From NCBI GenBank assembly GCA_024235955.1, contig JACKLJ010000001.1, forward strand, positions 1,721,501 through 1,785,500: a DNA stretch of 64,000 nt, read 5' to 3'. The DNA comes from Burkholderiaceae bacterium. Its GTDB lineage: Bacteria; Pseudomonadota; Gammaproteobacteria; Burkholderiales; Burkholderiaceae_C. The notes under the pieces were generated by a model that saw only the letters and a list, made by a program, of their open reading frames with translations, made no database searches and was not told the origin of the DNA. A program made the translations under genes and the position numbers. How positions within the stretch are numbered: position 1 is the stretch's first letter; every line of letters starts with the position of its first letter. Below are positions 14,781 to 23,900 of the stretch, piece by piece.

Positions 14781-16301
14781 TCAGAGTGGGCAGCTCGGGC
14801 TGCCGTCAGCGCGCGGCTGGGCCGTGGGATGGCCGGAGTTGGGGTAGGGGTCGAGCGGGCCCAGCGCCGGGCCGCCGCTGCGGCCGAGCGTGGCCAGTGG
14901 TTCGCCACCTTTGGCCAGCACGCAGAAGTTCTCGACCGGTACCGGCAGCGCGAAGGCGGCGCCACGCTGGCCGAAGCGTGTCGGCTCCGGGTAGATGTAT
15001 TCGGCGATGGGCGCGGTGTATTCGGAGCGGCCTTCCGGCTGGCCGGCCACGCGCAGCCGCATCTCCCGCGTCACCGCCAGGAAGTTGGCCTTGGACGGCA
15101 GCGTGATGCGGACACGGCCGATCTGGCCGGCCTGCTCGGGCGCGAGCGTGCTCAGCCGGCGTTCACGGGTGCTGCCGTCGGGCGCCACGTCGACCAGGAA
15201 CACGTCCACGCTGCGGCTGGGGTCGGTGGTGAAACCCACGGTGCGGAAGCGCGAGGTTTCTTCCTGGTCCACGCCGGGGAAGGGCTGGCCGAGCATGCCC
15301 ATCAGCCCTTCCTCGATGTACACATGGGCCGGGTTGGCCCCCGGCGAGGTGTAGATGCCGGCTTGCACGCCCAGTGCATGCGCGCCGATGAAGAACCGAC
15401 CCGGCATACCGGGCTGCGGCACCAGGTTGCCGGCATAGCTCACGTAGTCACCCACCAGCACCGGCGCTTTCAGCGCCGGGTTGCAGCCGGGATGGGCGGG
15501 TGAGCTGGCTTCGGCACGGGTCGGGCCGCAGGTGAAACGGGTGGCGTCGGGCGCCGGCGCGCGGTTGGAGGCCGGGCATTGCGGGTCCGCCGCCGAACGC
15601 GGAATGCACATGGGAAAGCCGGTGAGCGCCACCACCGGTGGGTTTTCCGGGTCGACCGAGAAACGGTCGTCCAGCGGGCTGGCGCCGCCGCCGAACTTGT
15701 CGGCGTTGCGCTTTCCGTACGCGCCTTCCGGGTCGTTCAGGCGCACGCGCGCGGCTGCGGCGTCGCGGGCGGCCTTGGCGGCCGGGCTTTCACCGGCTTC
15801 GGGCCGCGCACCCACCAGCAACTCGCCCTTGGCGAGGTCGATGGCGCGCACGAAGCCGGCGCCGATGCCGAGTTCGACCTGGAAGATGCGCGCTACGGCG
15901 GCGATGTACTCGCCGTTGACGATGTTGCCGATGACGTTGATCTCGAAGGGCACGCGCGGCGCCGGCGTATCCGCCAGCGCCAGACCGCTCTGTGGGCGCA
16001 CCGGCGCCAGCGCGGGTGCCGTGCCGGGGTGCGGGCCGCGGAACAGATCGTTGAGCGTCAGGTACTGGCCGGGCATGGTGAGCAGCAGGTTGCGGGGCAG
16101 CGTCACCTCGACGCCCTTCACCCGCACCTTGCCGCCGGAAAGCGCGTTGCCGGGCTGGTCGAGCTGCAGTTGCTCGATGTGGCCGATGATCGCGAATGAG
16201 GGGTTGGGCGTCTGCGCCACCGCGGGCCAGGCCAGGGCGGTGAGCAACACACCCGCTGCCGTGCGGCGAGCGGACCGGTGGGCGAGGTCATGGGTTGTCA
16301 T
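14781..16301 (-). CDS. Secreted protein of unknown function, last gene of the multicopper-oxidase operon
   Basis: This 506-residue protein has a signal peptide (RRTAAGVLLTALAWPAVAQ). Residues about 30-80 (FAIIGHIEQLQLD, GGKVRVKGVEVTLPRN) look like a small beta-barrel of the OB/DUF5666 kind. The rest is beta-rich with scattered cysteines (MCIPR, QCPAS, TCGPT, GCNPA, FCVL, SCPL) that may form disulfides. No heme (CxxCH) or copper motif was seen. The ATG at 16301 has an ideal GGAGG eight bases upstream and overlaps the preceding gene by 14 bases, so it belongs to the operon. Function unknown. Confidence 0.7.
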   Translation of the reverse strand: MTTHDLAHRSARRTAAGVLLTALAWPAVAQTPNPSFAIIGHIEQLQLDQPGNALSGGKVRVKGVEVTLPRNLLLTMPGQYLTLNDLFRGPHPGTAPALAPVRPQSGLALADTPAPRVPFEINVIGNIVNGEYIAAVARIFQVELGIGAGFVRAIDLAKGELLVGARPEAGESPAAKAARDAAAARVRLNDPEGAYGKRNADKFGGGASPLDDRFSVDPENPPVVALTGFPMCIPRSAADPQCPASNRAPAPDATRFTCGPTRAEASSPAHPGCNPALKAPVLVGDYVSYAGNLVPQPGMPGRFFIGAHALGVQAGIYTSPGANPAHVYIEEGLMGMLGQPFPGVDQEETSRFRTVGFTTDPSRSVDVFLVDVAPDGSTRERRLSTLAPEQAGQIGRVRITLPSKANFLAVTREMRLRVAGQPEGRSEYTAPIAEYIYPEPTRFGQRGAAFALPVPVENFCVLAKGGEPLATLGRSGGPALGPLDPYPNSGHPTAQPRADGSPSCPL

Positions 16302-17721
16302 CGTTTTTCCTCCAGGTGGCCAGAACGGGCAGGGCATGGCGGCGCGTGCGCGTGAGCTCCAGCTTGACGCCGGGCGCCGGCTCGAAGGCGGTTTGCGTGA
16401 GTTGGGCGCGCACCAGCGATTCCGGCTGCACGCGCCGGCCGGCCTGCGACAGCAGCTCGGCCGTCAACTGGCCGGCCAGCCGGCCGAGCGATTCCCACAG
16501 GGCTTGCGGGTCGCCGCCGGCCAGCGGCAAGGTGGCCTGCGCCGGCAACACCAGCAGCTCCGGCCCGCGCGCCTTCGCGCCGCCAGCGCCGGAGAACATG
16601 GCCAGCGTCCAGAGGCAGTCTTGCGGGCCCAGCCGCTGGCGCAGGGCTTCCACCTCTGCGGCGGGCAGCAGGGCGAGCACGTGCTGGCCGGTGTCGGCTG
16701 CCGTTCCGGCAGGGGCGGTGGCTGCGGCGGCGCTGGCGGGCAGCGCGGCGTTGAAGCCGAGGGTGCGGCCTGGAAGGGCGGCGGCAACCGCCTCGCGCAG
16801 CCCGGACACGGGCGCCAGCGCCACCTGCAACCTTTGACTGTGGACGCAACGCGTGTCGAAATCCGTGGCGGAGCCAGCCAGCTGCGCCTGCACGCTGGGC
16901 AGCAGGCTGGTGGTCCAGCCCGGGGTGGCCGCCGGTTCGCGCAGGGCCGGCCCCAGGTTGGCGATGAGCGGCAGGCGCTGCTTCTGCAGCCATTGCCACT
17001 GGGGCGCCGGCAGGTCGCCGATCCAGCTGCCCGCCAGGGCCAGCACGGGCTCGCGGGCCAATGCGCCGGCAAGCTGCTGCTGCCACGGCCCGGACTGGCT
17101 GGCCGGGTCGGCGTCTGTCGGCAGAGCCACCAGCCTGAGCTGGCGACCGTACAGCCCGCCCGAGCGGTTGATCTGTTCGAACTGCCCCTGCAGGCCGCGG
17201 AAAGCGGCCTGAGCCGCGTTGGCACGGGGCCCGGAGCGAGGCAGCACCATCCCGATGCGCAGCTGCCTGGCGTCGACGCCACGCACCGGTTCGGCGTCGG
17301 TGCCGAGCACGGCCAGGAAGGCCGCCAGCGCGTCGCGCTCCGCGGGTGTCAGGTCGTAGCGGGGCATCGGCGGCTGCAGGGCCTGGCCGCGCACCGATTG
17401 GCCACGCGCCAGAGCCTGAACCACGCGGCGGGCCAGGTCCTGCGAAGGCGGTGTGCCTTCGCTCAGCCACGGCACGCTGACGCCGGCTTCCAGACCGCCC
17501 TGGCCGCTGCGGCCATGGCACAGCGCGCAGGCCGCGGCGTCGGACGGCATGGCGGCTCCTGCGACCTTGACGGGGCGCTGGAACATGCGTTCGCCATGGA
17601 ACAACGCCCGTCCGGCTTCGCGCTGCGCTGCCAGTGCGTTTTCGTTGGTCTGCGCAAACCCTGCCGACGCCGCGATCAGCCACGCGCAGGTCAGCAGACA
17701 GGCCGCGCGGGTACGTTTCAT
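16288..17721 (-). CDS. Cytochrome c fused to a type 1 periplasmic-binding domain
   Basis: This exported 477-residue protein has a signal peptide (residues 1-23). It then carries one c-type heme domain: CALCH with Cys65, Cys68 and His69, and a likely axial Met118 in QPPMPRYDLTPAERDALAAFL. From about residue 150 it has a Leu/Ile/Val-binding-protein-like fold (LRIGMVLPRSGPRANAAQA, FRGLQGQFEQINRSGGLYGRQ, LVALPTDADP). The binding domain would normally recognise a small ligand; fused to a heme it may sense or position a redox partner. The start overlaps the SCO gene stop by four bases, and the gene overlaps the downstream secreted-protein gene. It is read as the electron acceptor of the oxidase system, which is inference. 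Confidence 0.82.
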   Translation of the reverse strand: MKRTRAACLLTCAWLIAASAGFAQTNENALAAQREAGRALFHGERMFQRPVKVAGAAMPSDAAACALCHGRSGQGGLEAGVSVPWLSEGTPPSQDLARRVVQALARGQSVRGQALQPPMPRYDLTPAERDALAAFLAVLGTDAEPVRGVDARQLRIGMVLPRSGPRANAAQAAFRGLQGQFEQINRSGGLYGRQLRLVALPTDADPASQSGPWQQQLAGALAREPVLALAGSWIGDLPAPQWQWLQKQRLPLIANLGPALREPAATPGWTTSLLPSVQAQLAGSATDFDTRCVHSQRLQVALAPVSGLREAVAAALPGRTLGFNAALPASAAAATAPAGTAADTGQHVLALLPAAEVEALRQRLGPQDCLWTLAMFSGAGGAKARGPELLVLPAQATLPLAGGDPQALWESLGRLAGQLTAELLSQAGRRVQPESLVRAQLTQTAFEPAPGVKLELTRTRRHALPVLATWRKNDDNP

Positions 17722-18335
17722 GCCATCACCTCGGCCAGACGGGCCGCCAGCTGTTCGGGTGACTGCAAGGAAGCGGTGCGCGTCCAGCGCTCGCGTCGCG
17801 TGTCGCCCAGCCAGAGCAGGTTCGGGTGCTGGTCCGGCGCAGCGGTGGCCACGCCGAAGCCGCGCAGCACCCTGGCCATGGCGGTGGGATGGCCGGTGAG
17901 CCACACCCAGCCGGCCTCGCGCCCGGCCTGGATGTCGAAGCGCTGCAGGTAGGCCCGCAGCTGCGCCGGGCCGTCGCCCAGGGGATCGACGCTCAGGCCC
18001 ACAAACAGCGGGTTGCGCGCCGGGGCTTGCACGTCCAGACGACGGCGCAGTTCACGCAGCAGGGCGGTCTGCGGCGGGCAGACGGTGGCGCAGCCGGTGT
18101 AGAAGAAATGGACCAGCAGCACGCGATCCTTCATGACGTCGCTCAACAGGCGCAGGTCGCGACCCTGATGGTTCTGCAGCGTCGCGTCCGGCAGGTTCGG
18201 GGCCGGAAGCCAGGCTGTGGCGGGCCGCGCCATGGTGGGCGCGAGCCAGGCGCCGCAGGCGAGGGCGGGCAAAGCCCGGCCCCAACCGAGCACCCTGCGG
18301 CGATCCGCACGCACCATCGGCTCAACGAGCTTCAT
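17718..18335 (-). CDS. SCO1/SenC-family copper chaperone/thiol reductase
   Basis: This 205-residue thioredoxin-fold protein has the SCO copper ligands Cys82 and Cys86 (TGCATVCPP) and His170 (APDQHPN). Its N-terminus has a twin-arginine-like signal (DRRRVLGWGRALPALACGAWLAPTMA), implying periplasmic location. SCO proteins deliver copper to CuA sites or reduce cysteines of copper sites. In this operon the likely client is the giant multicopper oxidase. The ATG at 18335 is preceded by AGGAGG and overlaps the beta-propeller gene by 14 bases. Confidence 0.9.
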   Translation of the reverse strand: MKLVEPMVRADRRRVLGWGRALPALACGAWLAPTMARPATAWLPAPNLPDATLQNHQGRDLRLLSDVMKDRVLLVHFFYTGCATVCPPQTALLRELRRRLDVQAPARNPLFVGLSVDPLGDGPAQLRAYLQRFDIQAGREAGWVWLTGHPTAMARVLRGFGVATAAPDQHPNLLWLGDTRRERWTRTASLQSPEQLAARLAEVMA

Positions 18336-20304
18336 GGCGCTTGACCTCCTGTGCGGGCGTTGCCCCATTCGTACCCAGCGTGCCCAGCCGCGTGCTGGCA
18401 AACGCCCATCCGAGCCGCTGACTCTGCAGCAACAACTGGGCGTCGGATGCGTTCACGCCTTGCGGCAGCTGAAGCTGCGCTTCCCAGTGCCAGCGCGACG
18501 CCGGCATCATGCGTGTGCGCTTCTGCCAGCTGCCGTGAGGGCCGACCAGCAGCGCCTGCACATCAGGCGCCTGCGCGGCTATCGGGTCTCGCGCAAGGTC
18601 GGCCGGGGGTTGCTCCAGCTGGACGGCGAAGCGCACTTCGCGACCGTCCTGGCTCCAGCGCACCAGGCGGGGTGGCGCTGGTGCATCGGGCTCGGTCGAT
18701 TCGGGCGGACCTTGCAGCGTGACGCCCAGGCAACCTGTGAACGAGGGTGAGGAGTTGAGCACCACCACGTCGTAGCGCCCGCTGCGCGGCACACGCACCG
18801 GCCCTTCGAACCGCCCATGCGCGACTTCACGCAGGCTTTCGTCGATGAGCATCAGCGCACGCGGGTTGCGGCGGTAGTTGTCGAGGCTGCCACTGGGCAC
18901 CATCAGACCTTCGTTGTAGCGGTAGATCTGCGCGTCGGCGGCCACGGCGGCCCAGATGCCGTGGCCGTCGGGCGCCGGCACCATGAGTGGCGCCACGTTG
19001 ATCGCCTTGGGCATCTCGCTGGCTGAGGCCCGGCCCAACGGCACGGCCAGCGCCTGCAGACGCCCGCCGCGTGCGGCGTCCAGCGCGAACAGGGTGACGT
19101 TGTTGCTGGCCTGCGAGCGCACGTAGGCGAAGTCGCGCGTGGTGATGATGTGATCGGGCCAGTCCGGCACCTTGGCCCGATCGGTGCGCACACCGCGCGC
19201 CAGGTCGATCAGGCTGATTTCGTGCCGCTGCACGTTGCTGACCAGCACATGCCGGCCTTCACCCACCACCGCGAGAGCCAGTGCGCCGGGCTCCAGCACC
19301 ACCTGACCGTCCAACTGCAAGCCGGTGGGCGAGACGGCGATCTGGGACACCACGCCGGTCTGGCCCGACAGCACCAGCACGCGCTCCGCCGCAGGGCTCC
19401 AGGCCACCGCCACCGGGCCTGCCGGGAGGGACAGGCGACCGATGGCGCGCGCTTTGTCGGTGTCGATGAGCACGGCGGCCGGCGGCTGGGCGGTGGCCGC
19501 CACCAGCCACGGCCGGCCGGGCACGGCCGCCAGGGTGATGGCGCCGGTGTTCCTGGCCGAGCCCAGAGGAACGCGGCCCAGCTCGCGCCGCTTGGCAAGA
19601 TCCACCACGGCCAGCGCCCCTGCGCCATCCAGCCCCACCCAGGCGCGCCGGCCGCCAGGGTCAAGCGCGACGCGGGTGGGGCGGCTCCCCGGGCCGAGGT
19701 CCATTTCGCCTGCCAGGCGCTGCGTGAGCGTGTCCACCACGGCCAGCCGGCCGGCGTCGCGCAGCGTCACGGCCAGCTGGTGCGTGTCGGCATCGTGGAC
19801 CCAGTCGAAGCCATCGCCGGAGAGCTGGACCGTCGCCTCCATGCGCGAGTTGCGGATGCGGACCTGCGGGTTGATGAAGTGCAGGGTCCGGTCCTGGTTG
19901 AGGCTGACCAGGTGGTAGGTGTTGAGGTCGACGTCGGCGCGCGAGCCCAGGGAGCCGGCCACGAAGCGGCGTGCCCGGTCTTCGCAGGGCAGTTCGAGCT
20001 GCGCGGGCGAGCGAAGCTGCTGCATCCACGCTGCCGGTTGCAGGCCGGGCAAAGGCGCGCCACTGCCCGCGTCGCTGAAGCTCAACCGGGCCAGATAGCG
20101 GCCCGGTTCCTTGCCGGCCGGTTGCAGGCTGAGCTGCAGCGCCAGCCCCCCTTGCTCGGCACGGGCGGTGGCGGGTGGGGCCTCGGCCGCCCACGCGCCC
20201 CCACAAACGGCAATCGAAAGTGCCGCGATCCAGCCGCAAGCACGTCCCCACGCACGCGCACCGGAGCGCGGGGCGTGGCTGGATGTGCTCGGTAGAGGGC
20301 TCAT
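18322..20304 (-). CDS. Periplasmic YVTN/cytochrome-d1-type beta-propeller protein
   Basis: This 660-residue protein has a signal peptide (WIAALSIAVCGGAWA). Residues about 50-95 look like a FixH/CopC-type beta-sandwich (LQLSLQPAGKEPGRYLARLSF, SGAPLPGLQPAAWM). From about 110 to 480 there are repeated propeller blades (HQLAVTLRDAGRLAVVDT, RRAWVGLDGAGALAVVDLA, VLVSNVQRHEISLIDLA, AYVRSQASNNVTLFALDA). It ends in another beta domain (SGRYDVVVLNSSPSF, CLGVTLQG). There is no CxxCH, so no c-heme; a d1 heme cannot be excluded. Its place between the oxidase and the copper chaperone suggests a scaffold or accessory electron/metal-handling role. Confidence 0.8.
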   Translation of the reverse strand: MSPLPSTSSHAPRSGARAWGRACGWIAALSIAVCGGAWAAEAPPATARAEQGGLALQLSLQPAGKEPGRYLARLSFSDAGSGAPLPGLQPAAWMQQLRSPAQLELPCEDRARRFVAGSLGSRADVDLNTYHLVSLNQDRTLHFINPQVRIRNSRMEATVQLSGDGFDWVHDADTHQLAVTLRDAGRLAVVDTLTQRLAGEMDLGPGSRPTRVALDPGGRRAWVGLDGAGALAVVDLAKRRELGRVPLGSARNTGAITLAAVPGRPWLVAATAQPPAAVLIDTDKARAIGRLSLPAGPVAVAWSPAAERVLVLSGQTGVVSQIAVSPTGLQLDGQVVLEPGALALAVVGEGRHVLVSNVQRHEISLIDLARGVRTDRAKVPDWPDHIITTRDFAYVRSQASNNVTLFALDAARGGRLQALAVPLGRASASEMPKAINVAPLMVPAPDGHGIWAAVAADAQIYRYNEGLMVPSGSLDNYRRNPRALMLIDESLREVAHGRFEGPVRVPRSGRYDVVVLNSSPSFTGCLGVTLQGPPESTEPDAPAPPRLVRWSQDGREVRFAVQLEQPPADLARDPIAAQAPDVQALLVGPHGSWQKRTRMMPASRWHWEAQLQLPQGVNASDAQLLLQSQRLGWAFASTRLGTLGTNGATPAQEVKRHEAR

Positions 20305-20326
20305 GGCGCACGGGGCTCGGCGGGCC

Positions 20327-20887
20327 TCAAAGCAGGAAGTACAGGGGGCCGATCGCCACGCGCTGCAGCACGGTGGCGGCGTCGGCCGAGAGTGCGTCGA
20401 ACCACGCCTCGCCGATGCGCGTGCCGGCCGGGCTGCGCAAACCCAGGAACGGTGCCGTGCCGACCTGGTTGCTGAGGGTGGCGCGCACGTTGCGGCCCTG
20501 GCCGTTGCCAGTGGCGGCATCGGCAACGTTCAGCACGGCGTCGTAGTCCTGGCCGGCCAGGCCTTCGGCGCCAACGTAAGCCCCCACGGCGCGCACCGGT
20601 GGCGCGAACGTGAGCCGCAAGGGCTTCTGGGTGGGGTGGCAGTCGGCCAGCAGCACCGGGTCGCCGCGCCGGAACTGCCCGCGAACCCGGTTCTGGCTGC
20701 AGACCGACAGCTCCACCGCAGGCCCGGACACGTCGACCGTGAGGGTCAGGTTTTCCAGGTCGTAACGGCAGTTGCCCGCCGTGTAGCCGCACACCGGCAC
20801 CAGGAGGCCGGCGGGCTGCTCGAACCAGTCGACGTAATAGCCGCCGCTGAAATCGTCGGGGGAATCAAGCACTTCGAAGACGGGCAT
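20327..20887 (-). CDS. Beta-sandwich protein of unknown function, second gene of the oxidase operon
   Basis: This 186-residue protein starts at ATG 20887 behind GAGGAGAAC. The sequence is beta-rich: LTFAPPVRAVGAYVGAEG and FLGLRSPAGTRIGEAWFDAL resemble the beta-sandwich of PEP-CTERM-type surface proteins (a strand reading as a fixed surface value, then a strand with GxRIGEAWF). It has no signal peptide and no sorting motif, unusual among its exported neighbours; a longer in-frame upstream extension exists but looks non-coding. It lies 37 bases downstream of the giant oxidase. Function unknown. Confidence 0.65.
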   Translation of the reverse strand: MPVFEVLDSPDDFSGGYYVDWFEQPAGLLVPVCGYTAGNCRYDLENLTLTVDVSGPAVELSVCSQNRVRGQFRRGDPVLLADCHPTQKPLRLTFAPPVRAVGAYVGAEGLAGQDYDAVLNVADAATGNGQGRNVRATLSNQVGTAPFLGLRSPAGTRIGEAWFDALSADAATVLQRVAIGPLYFLL

Positions 20888-20924
20888 GGCGTTCTCCTCG
20901 CTTTGCAATGCCGCTGTGGCTGGC

Positions 20925-23900
20925 TCACTGGGTACGGGTGTCGGGCAGCACGCGCAACATGCCCCACAGGCCGCCGTCGAACAGGAAACTGGCCTGGCTG
21001 CGCCAGAGGTAGTCCATGGGCACATGGCGCGCACCGCCGGCACGCACCAGCAGGTTGCCGGTGGTCATGGGCCCCATGCCGTTGACGTGGCCTTCGACGA
21101 TCCAGGCGTCGCGCAGGGCCTCGCCGCTGGTGGGGGCCATCGCGCGAGAGCCGTTCAGGTACGGGTAGGGGGTGAAGGCGTGTCCCGCCAGCGAGATCGC
21201 CTGCTGCCGCGTGTGGCCGCCCGGGTGCACCAGCCGCATGCGCACCTCGCGGCCGGCGGCGGCCACGAAGGTGGGGGTTTCGCTGTCGCAGGCGTGCTCG
21301 GCGCCCCACTCGCTGGTCATGGCACGCACGCCGGAGCGGCACACCACCTCGCCGGACGCTGCCTTGAAGCCCTTGGTGCTGAGCGCGTGCGCGTAGTCGA
21401 AGCTGTTGCGCTCGTCGAATGCGACCGAGGGGTCGCCGCCACGGCGCGCCCACAGGGGTTCGGTGCGGTAGTTGACGGCCTTGCTGCCGTAGTCGTCGGG
21501 TTCTTCGGCGCCCTCCAGGTTGGGCACGGCGTGCCCATCGCGCTGCAGCCGCACGGCATCCTGCAGCACGGCCACCAGGTCGCGGTACAGCAGGCGCCCC
21601 TGCACGTCGCAGACGTTGGCGGACATGGCGGTGCCGCGGTCGGCCTCACGCTCGCGTGTGTCGGTGTATTCCGCTTCGGTACACAGCCTGCTGCCGGCCG
21701 GGCCGACCACCAGGGCACCGACCAGCCCGTGCATGGGATGCTTGATCGGGTCGCCGAAGCTGCGCAGGGGCAGTACGCCGTACTCGATCGGTTTGGGAGA
21801 CGGGCTGCCGTCGGGCGCGTTGTCGTAGTCACCCAGGTACCAGCTCATCTGCAGGTTGTTTTCGCAGGGCCCACCGGGGCAGGGTGGCTGCAGGCTGCCC
21901 TGCCAGCGCGGCGGCTCGCCCGACGCCGGGTCCGACAGTTCCGCGCTGTTGATGCCGACATTGCTGCCGTCACCGTTGAGGACGCTCTGGCCGACCAGAG
22001 GAGCCGACAGGCCGACGCTGGACGACATGCGGAACTGGTTGACGTTGAAGCCGTCGGTGATCATCGACAGGAAGTTGTCCTGATAGTGCCCGGTAAGCGC
22101 TTCACCCGACGCCGAACGCAGCGGCCCGTCGGCGAGCCGCGCCGGCAGCAGGTTGCGCAGCCGCACGTTCACGCACTGCCCGGCGGCGGCGCGGAGCACC
22201 AGCGGCTCCAGCCGCCGCTGGCCGGCCGCGAACTCCTGCCGCAGGCGCTGCAGCACCGCGCTGTTGGCCTCGCTGCTGAAGCCGCTGCCGTTGGGGCCGA
22301 GCACGTTGACGTAGACGATGGCGTCGGCATCGCCCAGCCCGAAGCGCTGGTTGTAGACCAGGCCCTTGCGCGCCGGAAGTCCGGGTTGGCCGCAGTCGCC
22401 TGCCAGTTCGCACGCGCGCACGGCGACCACGTCGAAGCGCACGCGCGGGGCCGCGCCGCAGGCCAGGGTGTCGGCGTTGGACCAGGCCGACAGGGCCGGC
22501 TCAGGCAGCGGCCGGCCCTTCAGCGAGAACAGGCGCGCCAGGCCGGGTTGCACATTGGGCTGCGGGTTGCCATTGCCCTGCGGATCGGAGCGGCCGAACA
22601 CGCGCATCACGCCCCACATGCCGTCCCAGACCTGGTCCACCGAGGTACTCCAGTAGAGATAGTCCATGCGCCTGGCGTCCTGCGGCGCGGGGCGCACGTC
22701 GAACTCGAAGTGCTCCGAGATGCCCAGTGCCTGCGCGGCCACGTAGCCGGAGCGTGGGTGATCGGGCTCGCGCAGCCAGCGCGTGCCGTTCATGGCGAAA
22801 ACGTGCTGGGCTTCCTGCGAGCCCTGGACCAGCCGCATCTGCACCCTGTCGCCCTCGTAAGCGGGCAGGATGGGCGTGGCCGGATCGCCGAACTGGCGCC
22901 ACGGGTCGCCACGCTGGATGCCGGCGCGGCAGTCGGCCAGGGCACTGGCGGGCATCAGCATGCAATGGAAGTCGCGCCGCCACCGCTCGATGTCGTCCAG
23001 AGCTGCCGTCAGCTTGCCGGCCAGCGGCTGGCCATCAAGGTCCTTGGCGTTGGAGGCGCGCAGCGAATCGCGCGTGAGGCGCGACACCAGATCCGGACGC
23101 GGCACGGTGGCGGCGCCGACGAAGCTGCGGTAGTCCTGCGTCGCCAGCCGGCGGTCGCGGTCGGCATGGGCCTGGGTGCTCATGACATTGGCCATGTCGC
23201 CGGTGCAGGTGAGGCGTGCCTTCTCATCCGCTCCGCCGGCCGGGCAGGAGGACTGGGAATAGCGGAAGCCGCCCAGCTCGGGTTCATCGGCATCGGGTTT
23301 CACGTCGGCGATGCGCAGCGCGGCCGGCTCGTGCCGGTAGTTCACGAACTGCGTGCCCGGGTCTTCCGACGAGATGCCGAGCGGCTTCGACAGGTTGCGG
23401 GCCACGAAGCGGTTGCCCAGGCGCAGCGCGGATGTGTCGCGCTTCTCAGGGTTGATCGGTTCGAGCGCGGTGTTGTAGACGATGCCGAAGTCGGCAAAGG
23501 CGAGCATGAACTCGCGCCGCGTGTCGTTGGTCTGCTCGGCGCCCTGGCAGTCGCCGCTGGCGGCGGGGTTCCACTTCGGGTTGGCGGGGCTGCTGTCCAG
23601 GCGACCGATGCACTTGGGCGCGATGATGTTGGCGCGCGTGGCCGTGGGGCCGCCGTCCTCGCGCAGTTGCATGGGCGGGCGCCGCTCGTTGCTTGCGACG
23701 GGCCCCAGGGCGGCGGGGTTGCAGCGTGCGTCGTATTGGTCGGACAGGTTGGCGCCGCCGATCATCATCTTCCGGCGTTCGGCCGGCGGCGCCGCGCACA
23801 GCGCGTTCCAGTCGACCTCGGCCTTGTCCAGGGGCAGCCAGACCGAGTTGGACGGCTCGATGACCAGTGCTGCGTACAGACCATGCTGCTGATGTGAGCT

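Noticed and set aside
20886..23897. A 1,003-codon open frame on the plus strand opposite the multicopper oxidase (and another of 821 codons at 23910-26375)
   Set aside because: These mirror the minus-strand gene, are His/Arg/Ala/Gly-rich without domain motifs, and arise from strong codon bias in very GC-rich DNA.
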